A DNA stretch of 64,000 bases from positions 806,001 through 870,000 of the forward strand of contig JARVLF010000016.1 of NCBI GenBank assembly GCA_030849465.1, read 5' to 3'. Both the position numbers and the translations under genes were made by a program. The notes beneath the pieces were generated by a model. The model was not told the DNA's origin, ran no database searches, and worked only from the letters and a program-made list of their open reading frames with translations. Each line of letters starts with the position of its first letter. The stretch's first letter is position 1. This DNA comes from Moesziomyces globuligerus (lineage: Eukaryota; Basidiomycota; Ustilaginomycetes; Ustilaginales; Ustilaginaceae). Positions 63,001 through 64,000 of this stretch are shown piece after piece.

Positions 63001-64000
63001 GCAAGCGTCGCACCGACAGGTAGCAGAGACTCCAAGGCCGCAAGGGCCGTTGCGGACGCAGTGCGGTCGCCAAGCTTTCGTCTCTTGGCGACCCGGGATC
63101 GCGGCTGGGTGCGGGCGACGTCTCCGTTCGCTGAAACAGATTCGGGGTTCATCGTCTCCCGCAGGATACGATGAAGCGCGCTCCATTGCTTCGAGACACG
63201 TCTTGGCTGAGGACGTGTCTGCTCGTCGCTCTCGGTAGTCGCGTTGTGCAGAAGCTCGCGCATCCGTGCATCGAGGTCGTTCAGCAGCTGGCGTTCGTAG
63301 CGGCAGGTGCCAGACGTCACGCTGAGGATGGTTGCCGAGAGGAAGCATCTGGTTGCAGAGGATCGCAGATCGTCCTCGTGCTGACCTAGAGGGCTTGTGC
63401 CCGTGCGGATTTGGTGGGTGAGGAGACCGAGGAACGGCTGCAACACTAGCGCTAGTCCTGCGCGACCAGGCTGGGGAATGTCCACTGCGCATGCAGAGAA
63501 GCAGTCCGCCAGTGCCTGCGTCGCCTGTGAGACCTCGAAGCGGTGCTTGTCCTCGATATCCTGGTTTGTGATGACATCCGCAAGGGCGGACATGTGTTCA
63601 GCGCCCACTTGTAGGATGCGCATCAAGCTGGACGGATAGCAGTCGGCGACAAACTTGACGTGGCGGGACAAGACAGCGTAAGCATGCGATGTCCAGGGCA
63701 TGTGTAGAGCCGGACAGGGGTGCCGTTGCTTGGCGTGCGTCCATCTGTGAAGCAGGAGCTCGACGAGTAACAGCATCGCGTGGTCTGCAACGTCGAGTAG
63801 GAAGGATGGGAACTTCTCTGCCAGACGAAGAGTGAGGTCGACAGAAGAGATGACGAGGGTGAGCGCTCGTTCCGCGATCACTGCCTCAGTTGCACGAGCG
63901 GCACGCTCCGCAGCAGAGGAGTCGGATTCGATGAACAAGGGGTAGGAGAAGGCGGCGTCCATTTGCAGGGAGGGAAGAGCAGACAAGCTCTTGCCGCTTG
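57003..64000 (-). CDS. ATR1: ATR/Mec1/Rad3 checkpoint kinase, N-terminus off the window
   Basis: More than 2300 residues lie in one uninterrupted frame that stays open to the right edge, so the N-terminus is probably missing, although an internal ATG at 63962 exists. ATR is the PI3K-like protein kinase that senses RPA-coated single-stranded DNA and activates Chk1. Helical HEAT repeats fill the first two thirds, and the FAT region spans roughly 58.5-60 kb. The kinase domain shows NRYPFLCKPKDDLRKDARLM (the conserved lysine), GLGDRHGENILFDS (catalytic aspartate), HVDLNCLFDKG (metal-binding aspartate), and VPFRLTQNMVDAMG. A final FATC ends LAKMYIGWSSWL, matching the ATR class and excluding TOR, ATM and Tra1. 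The metal-binding motif reads DLN where most ATR proteins have DFN. Confidence 0.93.
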   Translation of the reverse strand, partial: SGKSLSALPSLQMDAAFSYPLFIESDSSAAERAARATEAVIAERALTLVISSVDLTLRLAEKFPSFLLDVADHAMLLLVELLLHRWTHAKQRHPCPALHMPWTSHAYAVLSRHVKFVADCYPSSLMRILQVGAEHMSALADVITNQDIEDKHRFEVSQATQALADCFSACAVDIPQPGRAGLALVLQPFLGLLTHQIRTGTSPLGQHEDDLRSSATRCFLSATILSVTSGTCRYERQLLNDLDARMRELLHNATTESDEQTRPQPRRVSKQWSALHRILRETMNPESVSANGDVARTQPRSRVAKRRKLGDRTASATALAALESLLPVGATLADCGEGAELARRKLILRSCRAETDAANKTSLQENGRELGDCSCENLHIEHVENGDDSEHVTKAGRTDPKAVAALWRDTQAALKSSKPISARTIDVLRRWIAHSPLSAQLPFQGDRTTINVVTRSLRSTSRGTRLAANELAMTYQSRLLRQRDDGDEEAWATQFRQIPQIYEQVLGDPAASLCHETALIGMARLFELPVECCQETCLLTLVLHLGHFNPFIKACAYTQIVQIAAVQRCTTFQLVSKHFEKVSTSIVERFISMPDLWTSFLSLIKMNQATFFNLTKEYTLPHLISMICSGPGAAEVGTKMIELIARALGTDVPRLCHDNITPIFRSFFMRSAAIRDLGLSTLVQLIGVDAASLKILLRSRQSDVVGYLVVKLGNRNTRTEAYDGLEFIIETINGTAATARAKDQLNTKAKVAAFLKSEILAILTWINQELSGEHGRRTATELAFALRSIGALVEIIGPPISAVTPQIMATLNSHLQPDALSLATLESWKVFITTLRFDDIGPFVGQTAAALLSAWDRFNQERKRIAIYILHYLILENAAYLKEYIDDIPSLDRLDAEIPEICRGLRGVREAWNHDRRFRNILERSSHENTSICNESLKELQAFLAEERSYIEALTSGDSFSPLIGQCVRTLMHVATRSDAQHTSIRDLSFRCFGLIGAVDPDRIEHAVEEPLKIVLSNFEDQEEAIDFSLHLIRDLLVPAFRAATDTTQQNGLAYAIQELLKVAGFTSSILTTGSNARPVGIKTRQRLADLSQDVIDTITPLLDSRYGAQVGKPSVRETPIYMDSKSYSDWLQSWTSRLITKTVERSEASSAAAAAAIGGAATGGAKSAAGVASTIFGVFRVAIRSHDVGIARHLLPHLVLHSIISGDVMDREAIIDEMQTILRDQVESQTSYDPERKLLTAQTLFTIMDHIGVWMRRKRQDLARTSRRPRVALGGEDLLAGVESTMQRIPQELLAQASLQCKAYSRALLNFELRVRTMRVEGKGDHHLQSYYENMHRIYAYLDEPDGMEGISTRVISPSLEHQIREHESTGRWTSAQSCWEVELQQRPNDADLHLGLLRCLRNLGHYDTMRTHIRGALSAHPEWEDLLDAFRVEGACILGDWDEVEARTQRGQAKSPEHSIGRALLAMRQGETEMFGKVLVQARQDLGKPLVAAGKASYPSVYDSVLHLHMLQELEMIRSHASSDRVGAVTRANFSDTVSDLNRSLAARLNATLPSFRTQEPLLSLRRTAFAALRSSLGGGNEVGEAWIATAKIARRAGHMQTAYSATLQATQNQATFAFVQRVKILAKEEQTHAAIRDLVNSLNTLASSFKATQPAEAEKAGLIELQQTDANGRTLRIERAAFAKACLLRARLQDSTFRYTPGEILDRYKEAAKEHHESEKMWYYLGHFQDTHEGLLPNMTMQRFNVCRAFLRSAQVGTKFFYRTLPRVLTIWMDMAADEQILGFGKKGTTTDAELAQKVDAFMLLNNLMKKYSRRLKPFQWLAVFPQLVARIVQKNEDAWVVLQEMILQVLLAYPQQAMWSMVAGASSKDAERKRRYTEMIQRLGSKSSTSHKEVIKVVSSSQRLAKELLRLCDYNVGKTETVLSMEKLFPGLLEVASTSELLMPLQSSMTVLLPSNHLISSVHRPFPSNLPTISSFDDTIEVMNSLQKPRKMMIVGNDGNRYPFLCKPKDDLRKDARLMEFDAMINKLLQSQPESRKRKLYVRTYAVLILNEEHGLIEWVPHTVGFRHILTKLYNAKGMQIYNSEVKTHMDEARISPDPRTTEKIFQDKVLAKFPPVFHEWFLATFPDPTAWLQARSAYARTAAVMSMVGFVLGLGDRHGENILFDSNSGDTVHVDLNCLFDKGQRFEIPERVPFRLTQNMVDAMGVTGCDGVFRKSAEITMSILRDNRDSLMSVLEAMVHDPLGEWSGPDDRHRSKHSTKRQDPRVVEARRALDPVAHKLDGRIYRLGSRDPTPPYTTNNLVDALIKEATSSVNLAKMYIGWSSWL

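Overview
This window is nuclear DNA of a basidiomycete fungus, most probably a smut (Ustilaginaceae, Ustilago maydis or a close relative). The evidence is a GC-rich, gene-dense sequence; short introns (about 70-110 nt) with GTAAGT/GTGAGT donors and CTGAC/CTAAC branch points; long serine-, alanine- and glutamine-rich tails on conserved proteins; and a stand-alone 5S rRNA gene. There are no bacterial operons, CRISPR arrays, tRNAs, recognisable transposons or viral genes.

Layout, left to right. 1-8.5 kb: the 3' part of an FSFG-repeat, nucleoporin-like gene (+); peroxisomal 3-ketoacyl-CoA thiolase with a PTS2 signal (-); and the divergent rRNA-processing pair UTP3/SAS10 (-) and FCF2 (+). 8.5-15.6 kb: a 2-kb non-coding, pyrimidine-rich stretch, then EPL1 (NuA4 acetyltransferase scaffold, +), whose N-terminus lies in a short first exon 495 nt upstream of the rest. 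16-24 kb: casein kinase 2 beta (-), PHO88/SND3 (-), a 5S rRNA gene (+), TOM22 (+), ARV1 (+) and a von Willebrand A-domain protein (-). 24.7-31.2 kb: PRP43 helicase (-), a five-exon mitochondrial 3-hydroxyacyl-CoA dehydrogenase (+), an unknown 145-aa protein (-) and prefoldin subunit 5 (+, five exons). 32-46 kb: a very large mitochondrial helical-repeat protein (+), ATP synthase delta (+), TFIIE beta (-), a peroxisomal ABCD fatty-acyl transporter (+) and a second very large PPR-type protein (+). 46-64 kb: exocyst SEC3 (-), a SYLF-domain protein (+), glycogenin (-), an NTF2-like protein (+) and most of the ATR/Mec1/Rad3 checkpoint kinase (-), which runs off the right edge.

Neighbours are mostly unrelated housekeeping genes, as is normal for fungi, but three themes recur. 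The first is ribosome biogenesis (UTP3, FCF2, PRP43, 5S rRNA). The second is fatty-acid oxidation in two compartments (PTS2 thiolase and ABCD transporter for the peroxisome, HADH for the mitochondrion). The third is mitochondrial import and energy (TOM22, ATP16, two organellar repeat proteins).

I found no convincing novel multi-gene system. The observations most worth checking are: AAAATTT-type motifs in the promoters of the rRNA-processing genes; a TATA-like box about 30 bp upstream of the 5S gene; a UAA stop embedded in a perfect 5' splice site in the SYLF gene; the unusually long introns of ATP16 and EPL1; the altered zinc motif of ARV1; and the FG/acidic protein at the left edge. Long open frames on the strand opposite many genes were treated as composition artefacts. 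All splice models are read by eye from consensus sites and phase, without transcript data.
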